DNA of 64,000 nt from NCBI GenBank assembly GCA_021831565.1, contig JAKBMM010000003.1, positions 20,717-84,716 on the forward strand, written 5' to 3'. A program made the position numbers and the translations under genes. Shown here one piece after another: positions 28,940 through 38,294 of the stretch; positions within the stretch are counted from its first letter, which is position 1, and every line of letters starts with the position of its first letter. Origin of the DNA: Planctomycetota bacterium. Its GTDB lineage: Bacteria; Planctomycetota; Phycisphaerae; WQYP01. Under the pieces are notes generated by a model. The model saw nothing but the letters and a program-made list of their open reading frames with translations, did not search any database and was not told where the DNA came from.

Positions 28940-29181
28940 TCTTTTTATAATCGTTCACGGATAAATTTATATATCATATCCCCAGGGCCGGGTGGAAAAG
29001 AAAAATAAATTCAGCGGTAGGCAAGGGGCAGGCAGGTATCAGGTATCGGATGGTGCGCCAGGCTGGTACGAAACAAGCTGACGAGACCATACACAAAGCC
29101 GGCCAGGTTGTGGCGGGTGGGACACCGCGGCGGAATAATAAGGTGATCTTCGCCTATAATCCCGTGTCCATGGAGTTTCGC

Positions 29182-30426
29182 ATGATCGACGGCGTGGACG
29201 TGGCGATTGTCGGCGGCGGACCGGCGGGTTCCACCGTTGCCGCCTTGCTGGCCCAGGCGGGGTTGCAAGTCGCTTTGGCCGAGCAAAAGCCGTTTCCCCG
29301 CCAGAAAGTCTGCGGTGAGTTTATCTCCAATGGCGCCCGGCCGGTTTTGGAACGGCTGGGATTGCTGGCGGAATTTGATTCACTGGCCGGCCCTCCATTG
29401 CGGCGCGTGCGGGTGCTGACCCAGACCGGCCAGAGTATCGAAGCGCCCTTTCCATCCGATATTGCCGGGGCTTTTCCGCGGGCGATTTCCCGCGATCTTT
29501 TTGATCAACTTCTGATTGCCCGCGCGCGGGAGTGGGGCGCCCACATTCTTCAACCCTGTCATGTCACTGCCATCGCCGGTTCCACCGGCGCCGGGTTTCT
29601 TGTGCGAACCGGCGGCGGCGATATTCGCTCTCGTTGCGTGGTCGTTGCGCACGGTATGCCCGCAAGCCCCGCGGTGGCGGGTCGCCTTGCTCCCACCGGC
29701 GCGGACAACGGTTTTGTCTGCTTCAAGACTCATTTCACCGGCTGCAACCTGCCGAACGATCTGATCGCCATCGCCGGAGTTCGCGACCTTTACGCCGGCC
29801 TGGCGCCTACCAGCTCCGGTCCCGATAGCTATCGGGATCGTACGCATCCGCCGGCCGCAATTGATTGCCGGCGGTACAATCTCGCTTTTGTCGCGCGGCG
29901 GCGTCTTCTGGCGCATTACCCCGACGCCGATTCCCTGCTGGCCTATCTATTCCGGCGCAATGCACCGTTGCTTGGCATGATTCGCCACGCCCGGCGGATT
30001 GATCGCTGGCATGCTTGCGGGCCGCTGGTTCCGGGCGTGCGTCGCATTTTTTCCGACGGCTGTTTTTTCACCGGCAATGCCGCCGGCGAGGTTCACGCGC
30101 TCATTGGAGAAGGGATCACACTCGCCCTGCGCTCCGCCCGGCTGCTTTCCGATAAGCTTGTCCACGGCTTGCGGGCCGGGGAGGGGTTCGAGGATATTGG
30201 CCTCGCCTATGAAGCGGCCTGGCGGTGTGAATTTTACCGGCGTTGGCGCGCCGGCAATCTCTTTTCGGAGTTGCTGATGCGCCCGCTTCTGGGCGAAGTT
30301 GCCGCCGCTGTCTTGGAGGCCTTTCCTGAACTGATGACCCTCGCGGTGCATTATTCCGGTAAAACACCCGCGGCGCCTGACCGATTCGGTGGAGTATCGA
30401 ATTGCCGCACTCCCGGAAATGATTAA
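29182..30426 (+). CDS. FAD-dependent oxidoreductase (geranylgeranyl-reductase/UbiH-like)
   Basis: A 414-residue flavoprotein. The N-terminal dinucleotide fold is VDVAIVGGGPAGSTVAALLAQAGLQVALAEQ, followed by the KVCGEFISNGARPVLERLGL motif typical of the geranylgeranyl reductase family, and the C-terminal FAD-contacting GCFFTGNAAGEVHALIGEGITLALRSARLL. The family reduces or oxidises isoprenoid, quinone or similar substrates; the substrate here cannot be told. The start at 29182 (MIDGVDVAIV) has GGAG six bases upstream; the frame is open further upstream. A palindromic repeat inside the gene (29820-29837) encodes a loop of about seven residues between SSG and THPP. Confidence 0.85.
   Translation: MIDGVDVAIVGGGPAGSTVAALLAQAGLQVALAEQKPFPRQKVCGEFISNGARPVLERLGLLAEFDSLAGPPLRRVRVLTQTGQSIEAPFPSDIAGAFPRAISRDLFDQLLIARAREWGAHILQPCHVTAIAGSTGAGFLVRTGGGDIRSRCVVVAHGMPASPAVAGRLAPTGADNGFVCFKTHFTGCNLPNDLIAIAGVRDLYAGLAPTSSGPDSYRDRTHPPAAIDCRRYNLAFVARRRLLAHYPDADSLLAYLFRRNAPLLGMIRHARRIDRWHACGPLVPGVRRIFSDGCFFTGNAAGEVHALIGEGITLALRSARLLSDKLVHGLRAGEGFEDIGLAYEAAWRCEFYRRWRAGNLFSELLMRPLLGEVAAAVLEAFPELMTLAVHYSGKTPAAPDRFGGVSNCRTPGND
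29820..29837. repeat. TCCCGAT-N4-ATCGGGA palindrome inside a coding region, copy 3
   Basis: Loop AGCT. It sits in the reading frame of the FAD-dependent oxidoreductase and is translated as PDSYRD. The arms are identical to those of the intergenic copies at 12267 and 19396. Confidence 0.7.
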
Positions 30427-30629
30427 GAACCTATGCTTTTGAGATAGTTTCCAACACCGGCTAAAATAATACCGTTGCGACGGTACGGGGCGCGCTGGAC
30501 CGGCACCGCGGACGCAAAGCGCCGGCGTCCCGGCGTGGCGCGCCGGGGTTGGGCGTGGATCTGTTTTACCCCGGCGCCGCCCGGATCGCGGCGCGCCGGC
30601 GGGCGGATGCGCCGATAGGAAAGGACCCT

Positions 30630-31184
30630 ATGGATGATTCTTTGGCCGGGCATCTATTGATCGCCACGCCCGCCTTGAACGATCCGAATTTTTTCCGGAC
30701 GGTGGTTTTGCTTCTTCAACACGATGGCGAAGGGGCCATGGGCGTGGTGATCAACCGGCCCCTGTCGAAAACGATCGGCGAGGCGTGGAAGCAGATCAGT
30801 GCAAAGCCATACAAGAATCCATCGCCCTTATTCGACGGGGGGCCTTGTCCGAGCCCCCTGATTGTTCTGCACGTGCGGGAAAATCAGGCCGACGGGCAAG
30901 CCCTGCCCGGACTATACTTCACTATGTCCAGCGTCGCGGTGACGGCCCTGGTGGAAAACGAAGCGACGCCGATAAAATTCTTCGTCGGAAACGCCGGTTG
31001 GTCGCCCGGCCAACTGGAAAAGGAAATCGACCAGGGGGCCTGGCTGATCGCGCCGGCGACGCCGGAACTGGTTTTTCGCAGCGATGAGAGCCAATGGCTT
31101 GATTTAACCCGCGCCGTCGCCCGCGCCAGAACCGTGCCGGATCTGAATCCGAAAATCATTCCTCCCGACCCGAGCGTGAATTGA
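30630..31184 (+). CDS. yqgE: YqgE/AlgH family protein
   Basis: A 184-residue protein of the UPF0301 (YqgE/AlgH, DUF179) family. It has the recognisable GHLLIATPALNDPNFFRTVVLLLQHDGEGAMGVVINRPL start and the FVGNAGWSPGQLEKEIDQGAWLIAPA block. The biochemical function of the family is not settled; AlgH has been linked to regulation. The ATG at 30630 begins exactly at the conserved domain. It is 13 bases upstream of murQ, so the two are likely co-transcribed. The 200 bases before it are GC-rich and gene-free. Confidence 0.9.
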   Translation: MDDSLAGHLLIATPALNDPNFFRTVVLLLQHDGEGAMGVVINRPLSKTIGEAWKQISAKPYKNPSPLFDGGPCPSPLIVLHVRENQADGQALPGLYFTMSSVAVTALVENEATPIKFFVGNAGWSPGQLEKEIDQGAWLIAPATPELVFRSDESQWLDLTRAVARARTVPDLNPKIIPPDPSVN

Positions 31185-31197
31185 TACAGATGAAGAT

Positions 31198-32097
31198 ATG
31201 ATAAACGATCGCGGCTATATTCAGACCGAACAGCAAAACCCCGATTCGCAGGGGTTGGATCGCCTGGCCATCGTGGACGCGGTGCGGCTGATGAACCGGG
31301 AAGACAAGAAGGCCGTGGAGGCCGTAGGCCGCCAGGCCGAGGCGATTGCCCAGGCGGTGCGAATGGCGGCGGATGCTTTCTCCGCCGGCGGCCGGCTGAT
31401 TTACGTGGGCGCCGGCGCCAGCGGACGCCTTGGCGTTCTGGATGCGGCGGAATGCCCACCGACATTTTCAACCGATCCGGCCATGGTGGTGGGCGTCATC
31501 GCGGGCGGCGCCGCGGCGTTGCAGCGCCCCGTGGAACATGCGGAGGACGATCCGGGCGCCGGCGCCGCGGCGATGCGGGAGCGGCACGTCGCCGCGGCGG
31601 ATGTAGTGGTGGGCATTGCCGCGGGCGGCACCACGCCTTTTGTGCACGGAGCGGTGGATGAAGCCCGTCGCCTTGGGGCCAAGACCATTTTCCTCACCTG
31701 CACCGCCCGGGAACACATTCGTGTCCCGGCGGAGTTGTTCATCTGCCTGCCCACCGGGCCGGAAGTGATCGCCGGCTCCACGCGGCTCAAGGCCGGCACC
31801 GCCACCAAGACGGTTCTCAACATCATCAGCACCCTGGCGATGGTGCAGATCGGCAAGGTGTATGGAAACGTGATGGTCGATCTGGATGCGAAAACAAGCG
31901 ACAAGCTGGTGGATCGGGCGGCGCGAATCCTCATGCAACTGACCGGATTGGCGCGTGCGGAGGCGCTGTATCTGCTCACGCGGGCGGAGGGCAAGGTGAA
32001 GCGGGCGGTGGTCATGCACCGCCGCCGCTGCCGGCCGGAAGAAGCCGACGCACTGTTGGCCGGGGCCGGCGGCAGACTGCGGGATATTATCGAATAA
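31198..32097 (+). CDS. murQ: N-acetylmuramic acid 6-phosphate etherase
   Basis: A 299-residue SIS-domain enzyme that cleaves the lactyl ether of MurNAc-6-phosphate in peptidoglycan recycling. It shows LIYVGAGASGRLGVLDAAECPPTFSTDP (about residues 64-91), the phosphate-binding GIAAGGTTPFVHGA, and the LPTGPEVIAGSTRLKAGTATKTVLNIISTLAMV block. The length is normal. It is the second gene after yqgE. Confidence 0.94.
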   Translation: MINDRGYIQTEQQNPDSQGLDRLAIVDAVRLMNREDKKAVEAVGRQAEAIAQAVRMAADAFSAGGRLIYVGAGASGRLGVLDAAECPPTFSTDPAMVVGVIAGGAAALQRPVEHAEDDPGAGAAAMRERHVAAADVVVGIAAGGTTPFVHGAVDEARRLGAKTIFLTCTAREHIRVPAELFICLPTGPEVIAGSTRLKAGTATKTVLNIISTLAMVQIGKVYGNVMVDLDAKTSDKLVDRAARILMQLTGLARAEALYLLTRAEGKVKRAVVMHRRRCRPEEADALLAGAGGRLRDIIE

Positions 32098-32098
32098 A

Positions 32099-32129
32099 GG
32101 CCGGGCGCGACGATCCTGTCTCGCCGGCC
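32099..32129 (+). terminator. GC-rich hairpin between converging murQ and prepilin gene
   Basis: GGCCGG and CCGGCC arms with partly complementary GCGCGAC/GTCTCGC inside form a long stem around GATCCT. No T-run follows, so it may stabilise 3' ends or halt polymerase with Rho rather than act as an intrinsic terminator. Confidence 0.4.
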
Positions 32130-32140
32130 AGCGGGGTTGG

Positions 32141-33193
32141 TTACTCCCAGAAAAACAGCGAACCGCCATCGAAATAGTTGCAATGCAAATTGGCCGGGCC
32201 TTTCCACTGCACCGAGCCGTCGTTGTAGAGAATGTTCGCGCCCCGCACGCCGTTTTGGCCGACATGGTTCGACAGGGGCACGATTCCCGGCTCACCTATG
32301 TTATTGGGCTGGAATAACCAAGACTGCGGCGGGGGCTGTGAATTGCTCACCGTAACATCACTGCCCAGAATGGACTCCACGGCGCTGTGGCTGTTGGTGA
32401 CCGAAGTGAACGGATGCGCCGGATCCAGAAGGGAGGTATTCGCCGAAATACCCGTCCAAGGGTTGGTTACGTTAATGGGGCTGGTGTTCGTAAGCCCGTG
32501 TTTGCCCGTCGGGTTCGAAAACGTGCCCTGGGAAAATCCGAACCAGTAGTTGTAGCCAAGGAAAATGGCCTGCAAAAATTCGTAGGGTTTTGTCAGGCTT
32601 TTCTGCCAGGGAGAAAGCGGCTGGCCCCATTCGGCGGGATCGTATAGTTTCTGCGGCGCAATCCACGACATGGGAAACGTGCGGGACTTTTGCCCGCTGC
32701 TGCCGTTCGCCTGCCAGGTATCCCCGTCGAGGGTAAACAGGCCGGCCTGCGGGCAAAAGAAAACTTGGGGATTCTTGATGATGCCGCTGGTATAGAGCAA
32801 ACCATAACCAAAGGAGTAAGGCTGGTTGGCCATGTCCATGCCGGGGCCGGTGGAGTCGAGATTGCCGAACGGTTCGAGAGCCTCGTGTATATATCCTCCC
32901 CCACTATCCTGATTGTGCCACCCCGCCGGCATGGGATAGTTTTTGTATTCGCCGATGTAAACGAACACGCCCTGCCCCAGCGACCGCAGATTCGAGGCGC
33001 AGACGATCTGCATGGCCAGGTTGCGCGCCTTGCCCAAAGCGGGCAGCAACAGCGAGAGCAAAACGGCGATGATCGAAATGACCACCAGCATCTCCACCAG
33101 AGTGAAGCCGGATGGCGATTTACTGTTAGCCGCGGGCCTTGGCACACGCGTGGCCACAAAGTTCACGCGGCAAGGCATCGAATTTTTCGGCAT
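32141..33193 (-). CDS. Prepilin-type N-terminal methylation domain protein (DUF1559-like)
   Basis: A 350-residue protein with a type IV prepilin leader and helix, SPSGFTLVEMLVVISIIAVLLSLLLPALGKAR (cut after Gly, then Phe-Thr-Leu-Val-Glu). The large C-terminal region ends with GANILYNDGSVQWK, the DG box found in the greatly expanded planctomycete pseudopilin family. Such proteins are probably exported by a type II secretion or pilus-like machine, possibly the cluster at the start of this window. AAGGAG eight bases upstream supports the ATG at 33193. Confidence 0.85.
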   Translation of the reverse strand: MPKNSMPCRVNFVATRVPRPAANSKSPSGFTLVEMLVVISIIAVLLSLLLPALGKARNLAMQIVCASNLRSLGQGVFVYIGEYKNYPMPAGWHNQDSGGGYIHEALEPFGNLDSTGPGMDMANQPYSFGYGLLYTSGIIKNPQVFFCPQAGLFTLDGDTWQANGSSGQKSRTFPMSWIAPQKLYDPAEWGQPLSPWQKSLTKPYEFLQAIFLGYNYWFGFSQGTFSNPTGKHGLTNTSPINVTNPWTGISANTSLLDPAHPFTSVTNSHSAVESILGSDVTVSNSQPPPQSWLFQPNNIGEPGIVPLSNHVGQNGVRGANILYNDGSVQWKGPANLHCNYFDGGSLFFWE

Positions 33194-33256
33194 GATGCGA
33201 ACTCCTTCGCACCGGCCAGCCGGCCGACAGGTTATTCTTCCGCCACCCCCTCATTC

Positions 33257-33276
33257 CATGCCTACTGGCGGGCAGG
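33257..33276. repeat. Short dispersed repeat CATGCCTA(C/T)(T/C)GGCGGGCAGG, copy A
   Basis: Twenty bases, repeated at 38214-38233 with two mismatches; the copies are about 5 kb apart. It overlaps the 3' end of the MauE-like gene. The core GCC...GGC can fold back on itself. Confidence 0.5.
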
Positions 33277-33762
33277 TTCGGTTGGCTGCTGGTCAGAAAC
33301 CGTCGGCGGTTGGTCAGAATCAGGTCGGCGACGGCCCGGCGGCGCCAAGAACACAAGAGTCGCCGCGGCGGCAAGCAGGGCGTTGCGGCCCAAGCCAAGG
33401 GCCAAGCCGCGTTCAATCACCACCGGCTCATGGGCTTGTTTCCAGGCGGCGCCAAAACAGCCGCAGGGCTGCGGATAGTGCTGGGCCATGTCGTAGATGA
33501 TCGCGCCGGAGAAAATGGCCAGCAGAAGCAATGCCGCGAATGCGGCGACGCCATTTCGCCAGCCATTAATTAACCAGACACCAAGGGCGATTTCAATACC
33601 GATCAGGCCATTGGCAAACCAGGGATGCGCGTATATGAGTTCGCCGAACATCGTCGCATGACCCGGCGGCAGCAGACTTTTGGTCAGCGCCGCGATGATG
33701 AACACCGCGCCGAGAGCAAATGTCATAACACGGGTTATTACGACTCGCCAGTTCTTGTGCAC
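33262..33762 (-). CDS. MauE/DoxX-like membrane protein
   Basis: A 166-residue protein with four predicted membrane helices: FALGAVFIIAALTK, LIGIEIALGVWLI, GVAAFAALLLLAIFSGAII and LAAAATLVFLA, in the MauE/DoxX layout, with the conserved HPQPCGCFGAA segment between helices three and four. MauE-like proteins are linked to disulfide exchange or methylamine dehydrogenase maturation. The tail (PDSDQPPTVSDQQPTEPARQ) is low-complexity. GAGGAG eight bases before the GTG at 33762 supports the start. It lies upstream of the prepilin-like gene, in the same direction, 68 bases away. Confidence 0.7.
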   Translation of the reverse strand: MHKNWRVVITRVMTFALGAVFIIAALTKSLLPPGHATMFGELIYAHPWFANGLIGIEIALGVWLINGWRNGVAAFAALLLLAIFSGAIIYDMAQHYPQPCGCFGAAWKQAHEPVVIERGLALGLGRNALLAAAATLVFLAPPGRRRPDSDQPPTVSDQQPTEPARQ

Positions 33763-33817
33763 CGGAATCGCTCCTCAAAAAAAGACTATTTAGCTAATCA
33801 TAAACACACCCTTGAGC

Positions 33818-34858
33818 TTACCACCTCTCTTGAGCCTCCTTGATCCAACGGAGCAGGGCCTGGGAGTCGATGATGGAAATATTCTTTTGTTTTTTGATCC
33901 TGTCCTCCAGGCTTTTAAGAGCAACTCGTATACGGCGGGCAGCTCTTCTATGGCCATGACCAATCATTGTACGAACATCGCCGCGGATTATTCTGAGATA
34001 GAAGTATTCCAGGAAAATATGTCTTTTCAGTTTACGGAATGTCGCCTTCATGGTTGCAACATAATTCCCAACAAGTTTCTTCGGCAGCACATGATAACCA
34101 TGTTCCATTTTCACAATGGCAAGATGTGTAGCCAAAAACGGGCGCTTGATGGATATAAAGCGCATTTCGTAATGAACCGCGGGCCAATATATTTTTAGCA
34201 AACGAGCCCTTTGAAGAGGTGTTATGTGTAATGCAATCGCATTTTGTCGCGCAAAGGAGCTGCTCGGATTAAACCAGCCGTTAAGAACCGTCCCCACACC
34301 TAATGACGGAGCGTCCTGGCACCGTAGCAGAATGCCCGCCCTTGCATATTTTGTCGCACGCACGTTCTCTCCCTTATGGAGCATATTTATCGATCTGGCA
34401 GATAAATAACTCCAAATGAACCAGCGCTCCACAGGTGTGCCATAGCCCCACGGAGAACCAGGTTTTTCCATGTAGCCATTCAATGTGAGTGAAGCCAATA
34501 TTTTGTTGCGTAACGCTATGGCATTAGCGCCGGCATTTAGAGCACCAACAAGGGAATGAATGGCTCGCCTGACGGGTGGCTGCGCCATTACATCTTTCCA
34601 AGCCTTGTTTACATTTCCCGTTTGATTCGTTTTCATGAACCGGATAATCTTGCGATATTGTGGAAGATATGAATGATTACCGGTCTTCATTCCTAAAATC
34701 TTCTGCACCCGTGTCGCGAGCGCTTCCCGTGCAGGCCTGCGACTTACATTGGCCAGTACATGTAGACATAGTGTCCCAACAAACAAACCTGTCAGAAATT
34801 GGAGACTTTTCTTATGAATCGTCAGATTCATCCCTTTAACCTGCTTGACGAAAACCAT
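33818..34858 (-). CDS. Membrane-anchored protein of unknown function
   Basis: I do not recognise this 346-residue protein. It starts with a short basic segment and one hydrophobic helix (LQFLTGLFVGTLCLHVLA), then a Lys/Arg-rich, mostly helical soluble region with no catalytic motif. The base composition is AT-richer than the surrounding genes, which suggests transfer from elsewhere. I chose the ATG at 34858; a TTG at 34879 would add seven residues. The same anomaly extends to the next gene (35046). Confidence 0.6.
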   Translation of the reverse strand: MVFVKQVKGMNLTIHKKSLQFLTGLFVGTLCLHVLANVSRRPAREALATRVQKILGMKTGNHSYLPQYRKIIRFMKTNQTGNVNKAWKDVMAQPPVRRAIHSLVGALNAGANAIALRNKILASLTLNGYMEKPGSPWGYGTPVERWFIWSYLSARSINMLHKGENVRATKYARAGILLRCQDAPSLGVGTVLNGWFNPSSSFARQNAIALHITPLQRARLLKIYWPAVHYEMRFISIKRPFLATHLAIVKMEHGYHVLPKKLVGNYVATMKATFRKLKRHIFLEYFYLRIIRGDVRTMIGHGHRRAARRIRVALKSLEDRIKKQKNISIIDSQALLRWIKEAQERW

Positions 34859-35045
34859 GCTTTCTCGGCCTTTTTCCAAAAATTAACGGGAAGTTAGGTT
34901 AAGTCTTTTGCGCCATTCCTTAAGCACAATCTTTTCCATTGCCAACTATCCTTGAACAAGCTTGCACACGTACTTTGACTCCCGAACTACTTCCTGTGGA
35001 TCAGCTTCTTCCATTCTACCACTCGCCAACCCCGGACAGAAACTG

Positions 35046-35384
35046 TCACAGGCCCGGGCAAGTTGTGTTGCTGCACGCATCGTTGGGCATAACATTTTGC
35101 ACGAGTAGGCCACAGACCTGTAGAGTATTCGTACATGGGCCACCATCACTTGGACATGATGTCTTGTAAAAGTAACCTCCGTCGCACGGGTAGAAAGCGT
35201 TGCATCCTGGCGGTGGGGTACCGGGAATATCATACAAACAATATGACGGCGGCGGTGGCTCGCTACCCGGAATCATGCCGCCACCAAAGCCGATCCCCAA
35301 TCCCGCAGCGCAGACCGCCGCCGCCACGAGTGCTCTTGTCTTCCTGCTTTGCCAATTGAACCGATTTTGAATTGCGTTAACCAT
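35046..35384 (-). CDS. Small cysteine-rich exported protein
   Basis: A 112-residue protein with a signal-like or membrane segment (ALVAAAVCAAGLGIGFGGG) and a short mature part with nine further Cys residues, including YPCDGGYF, TSCPSDGGPCTN and SNTTCPGL. This could be a disulfide-rich secreted peptide. AAGGAG seven bases upstream supports the ATG at 35384. No family is recognised. It lies between the unknown 34-kb gene and the propeller gene, all on the minus strand. Confidence 0.6.
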   Translation of the reverse strand: MVNAIQNRFNWQSRKTRALVAAAVCAAGLGIGFGGGMIPGSEPPPPSYCLYDIPGTPPPGCNAFYPCDGGYFYKTSCPSDGGPCTNTLQVCGLLVQNVMPNDACSNTTCPGL

Positions 35385-35451
35385 GTGGGTACTCCTTAAA
35401 CTGGAACAAACAACATTGCGAATTCCGGAACACCCGGAATCCGGTACTTTC

Positions 35452-38109
35452 CTACTTGGCCGCCGCCGTACGCGGTTTTGTTTTCAATCTTTTCACGTAT
35501 TTCCGAATCAAATGGAACTCAAAGCCATGATAGGAAGATACAGGGTGCCACTCATTCCACCGCAATCCTTTTTCAATTTGCCGCGAAGTTAAAAGGTCGC
35601 GCGATTTCTCCACCGCCTCCCAGCGATGAAAAAGCCCCAAGTGGTAATAGCATTTTTCCACGAGCACCGCGGCGGCGGAGTTTTGCGGCTGCTCGCCGTA
35701 ATGCGCCACGCACCAGCGCAGAACTAATAAGTAAGCCTGCCGCTGGTTGGCCGCCCAGGCGGCGGGGTTGCGGTGTTCGAGCACATTAAGAATTTGAAGA
35801 ATCAGGCGGGCTGTGTGGATGGTCGCAGTATTGTGGACGTCGACGTCCGCGCTCCCAAGGCACCATTCGGCCGCCAATTGGGTGCGCAATTCCGCTCTAT
35901 GCCTCTCGTGAGCTTGCCAGGCCCGGCGGCCGAAATAATAAGGTGCCGGATGCTCGGCCAATGGGTCCAGCATGGCTCCGGCCAACATGGCGTCGCGGGA
36001 ATAATTTTTCGCCACGCGAATCACCAGCTTCATTGGCCCGCGCACCAGGAACCGCTTCCAGACCCCTCCCCAGAAATTCACCACCCGGCTCTGGGCCGCT
36101 CCACGCATCTTCGCCAACGGCGCGGTATTGGGAAAAAGGTCGGAGCCGAAGAGGTAGGTTGCGGGCAGGGGAAGCAGGGAAATGACATAATCGCGGTTGC
36201 GGTTCGGGCCGGTGTGGCCATCCTTGTTGAAAAAATAGAGCGAGAGCGTGTACTCGCCGGGCGGAATGTGCAGATACACGTAAAGCCCCGGTCCCTGCCA
36301 GGTGACCGGGTAAGTCTCGCCGTGATCGTCGATTTCCGATTCCCGCCGATCCTCGGCCCAAGTCGTCTTGTGCATGATAATCTGTTTATCCAGGTAAACC
36401 TCCGGCAGTTCCAGCACCCTTTTTTTCGCCGTGAACAGCCACTGAATCCAAAAGCGGACAGCATCGCCGCCAGGAAGATGATATCCTCCGTTGTCATGTT
36501 GTCTGTGATGCGGACCAATCCCTGCGTCGTGATCCAGCGCCACCGAAGCGGGCGACCATACGTAGTCCCCCGGCCAACTGCGGCAGGCAAACAGACACGC
36601 CCAATATCTTCCATATCTTCCCAGCCATGTGCCCTGTGTGCGCCAGTCACTGGTGATGGGGACAACCCGCGGACCGGCGGGACGCGCCGACACGCGATGG
36701 GCCAGCAACTTCCGGCATAAGCCGGCCAGCCCGCCTGCCGTGGGCGCCCAGGCCGGCGCCGGCAGATTCGCCCGCCAGGACAACCAGGCCAGCGTATCGT
36801 GGAACCCGCCGAGAACATAATGGAATAATCTGCTCCACCACGACGGCGCCGAAATGCGAACCGCCGAGACGCCCGCGCCATAGTGGCCGACCAGCGTTTT
36901 TCCATCGCCCAGTGGCAAAATGGCCGAAATGTCGTAACGCCCGCCGGGTTGGCGCCAAGAGAGTGGCATCTGGATAGCCCCCCCGTGCCTCCTTTCCGGA
37001 ATATTCCCTTGCGGCCGGTTGATGCGGAACATGTTGGTCCAGCAGCCGCTGTGCCACGTACCCAGCCAGAGCTTGCCATTGGGCGACTGGGCCAGGCAGG
37101 TGATGTGATCCTCGGGCAGCAGCAAATCTTTTTCAGCCGCCGGCACTATCGGCACGTGATGGGGTGGCCGCCAAAGCTGGCGATCCTTGAGAGCGTAATC
37201 CGCCCCGCGCACAAAGTGGAAAAGGCCGGGGTTGCGGATGCTGCTCCAAGCCAGACCTTCATCGGTAGCCACGTAAACCCGGCCAGTCTTCTTGCCCACC
37301 AGCACCGCGTTGACCAAGTTGCTCGGCAAGCCGCGCCCGGTGGGCGTGATCGGTATTTTCCACGGCCCATGGATCGTGATCCACTGTCGGTACGGCGGGT
37401 AGGCGATGGCCAAGCCATGGCATTGCGTGCCCACAAACGCTTGGCCGTGGCGGCCGAAGGCGACGCAATCCGGGTCTGGAGGCAGACCGCCGGCGCGAGT
37501 AATGTAACGCCACGTGTGTTGGCCGGTTTGATAGATGCTGATGCCCGCCTCCGTGCACATCCAGACGGATCGGTCGCGGGGATTGACGGCGATGGCCACC
37601 ACGTGCGAACCCAGCGGGCCGTTGAGTAAACCGTAATGTTTCCAGGTATAGCCGTTGAACACGCACACGCCGCGGCGCAGCGTGCCGGCCCACAGGCGGC
37701 CCCGGGAGTCCAGGCAGAGCGAATAAATATGGTCGCTGACCAGGCCGGGGGAGTTGGCCTTGTCATAATGTTTCCAAGCGGAAGCGAGCTGGGAAGGCTG
37801 GTAATGGTAGATGCCGGAATCCTCGCCGGCGACCCAGGCCCCGCCGCAGCCATCGGAGATCATGGCGGTAACATAATGGACGGGGCAATAGCTCAGTGAT
37901 CGATCAACCCAAACAAACCGGGCCATCGTGAAGGACGGGGGAGCAAACAAACGTTTCCACCAGAAGTATCCCAGGGCCAGGAGAAAGAGCACCGCCAGGA
38001 TGCTTACAAAACGGGAATATTTGTTGATGGTTTGGCGCAGATTGAGGGGATTCAGATCATCCCGCAGACCTTTCCACCATGCGCCAAAAAGGGAACGCGG
38101 AGGAATCAT
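35452..38109 (-). CDS. Membrane-anchored beta-propeller (two-component regulator propeller-like) protein
   Basis: An 885-residue protein with one N-terminal membrane helix (FVSILAVLFLLALGYFWW) and then about 400 residues of Y_Y_Y/reg_prop-like propeller blades (LCLDSRGRLWAGTLRRGVCVFNGYTWKHY; LAQSPNGKLWLGTWHSG). A beta-rich module near residues 560-690 and a helical C-terminal region follow. There is no histidine-kinase or response-regulator domain, so this is a propeller sensor or surface protein without a signalling output of its own. GGAGG six bases before the ATG at 38109 supports the start. Partners are unknown. Confidence 0.7.
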   Translation of the reverse strand: MIPPRSLFGAWWKGLRDDLNPLNLRQTINKYSRFVSILAVLFLLALGYFWWKRLFAPPSFTMARFVWVDRSLSYCPVHYVTAMISDGCGGAWVAGEDSGIYHYQPSQLASAWKHYDKANSPGLVSDHIYSLCLDSRGRLWAGTLRRGVCVFNGYTWKHYGLLNGPLGSHVVAIAVNPRDRSVWMCTEAGISIYQTGQHTWRYITRAGGLPPDPDCVAFGRHGQAFVGTQCHGLAIAYPPYRQWITIHGPWKIPITPTGRGLPSNLVNAVLVGKKTGRVYVATDEGLAWSSIRNPGLFHFVRGADYALKDRQLWRPPHHVPIVPAAEKDLLLPEDHITCLAQSPNGKLWLGTWHSGCWTNMFRINRPQGNIPERRHGGAIQMPLSWRQPGGRYDISAILPLGDGKTLVGHYGAGVSAVRISAPSWWSRLFHYVLGGFHDTLAWLSWRANLPAPAWAPTAGGLAGLCRKLLAHRVSARPAGPRVVPITSDWRTQGTWLGRYGRYWACLFACRSWPGDYVWSPASVALDHDAGIGPHHRQHDNGGYHLPGGDAVRFWIQWLFTAKKRVLELPEVYLDKQIIMHKTTWAEDRRESEIDDHGETYPVTWQGPGLYVYLHIPPGEYTLSLYFFNKDGHTGPNRNRDYVISLLPLPATYLFGSDLFPNTAPLAKMRGAAQSRVVNFWGGVWKRFLVRGPMKLVIRVAKNYSRDAMLAGAMLDPLAEHPAPYYFGRRAWQAHERHRAELRTQLAAEWCLGSADVDVHNTATIHTARLILQILNVLEHRNPAAWAANQRQAYLLVLRWCVAHYGEQPQNSAAAVLVEKCYYHLGLFHRWEAVEKSRDLLTSRQIEKGLRWNEWHPVSSYHGFEFHLIRKYVKRLKTKPRTAAAK

Positions 38110-38213
38110 GGATCGCCTCCTTGCCTACTCCTGCCTGCAGGCAGGCACGGGGCCGATAGGCTTTTGACCGTAGAGCAACTTGCCTTGGAGTAATTGCGGC
38201 GCTTGAGTCCATT

Positions 38214-38233
38214 CATGCCTATCGGCGGGCAGG
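38214..38233. repeat. Short dispersed repeat, copy B
   Basis: Matches 33257-33276 in 18 of 20 positions (CATGCCTATCGGCGGGCAGG here). Confidence 0.5.
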
Positions 38234-38294
38234 CGCAAACCCCGTCCGCCAAGGGCACGGGAATACATGAGATGGTACAGATATGTTGATGCCA

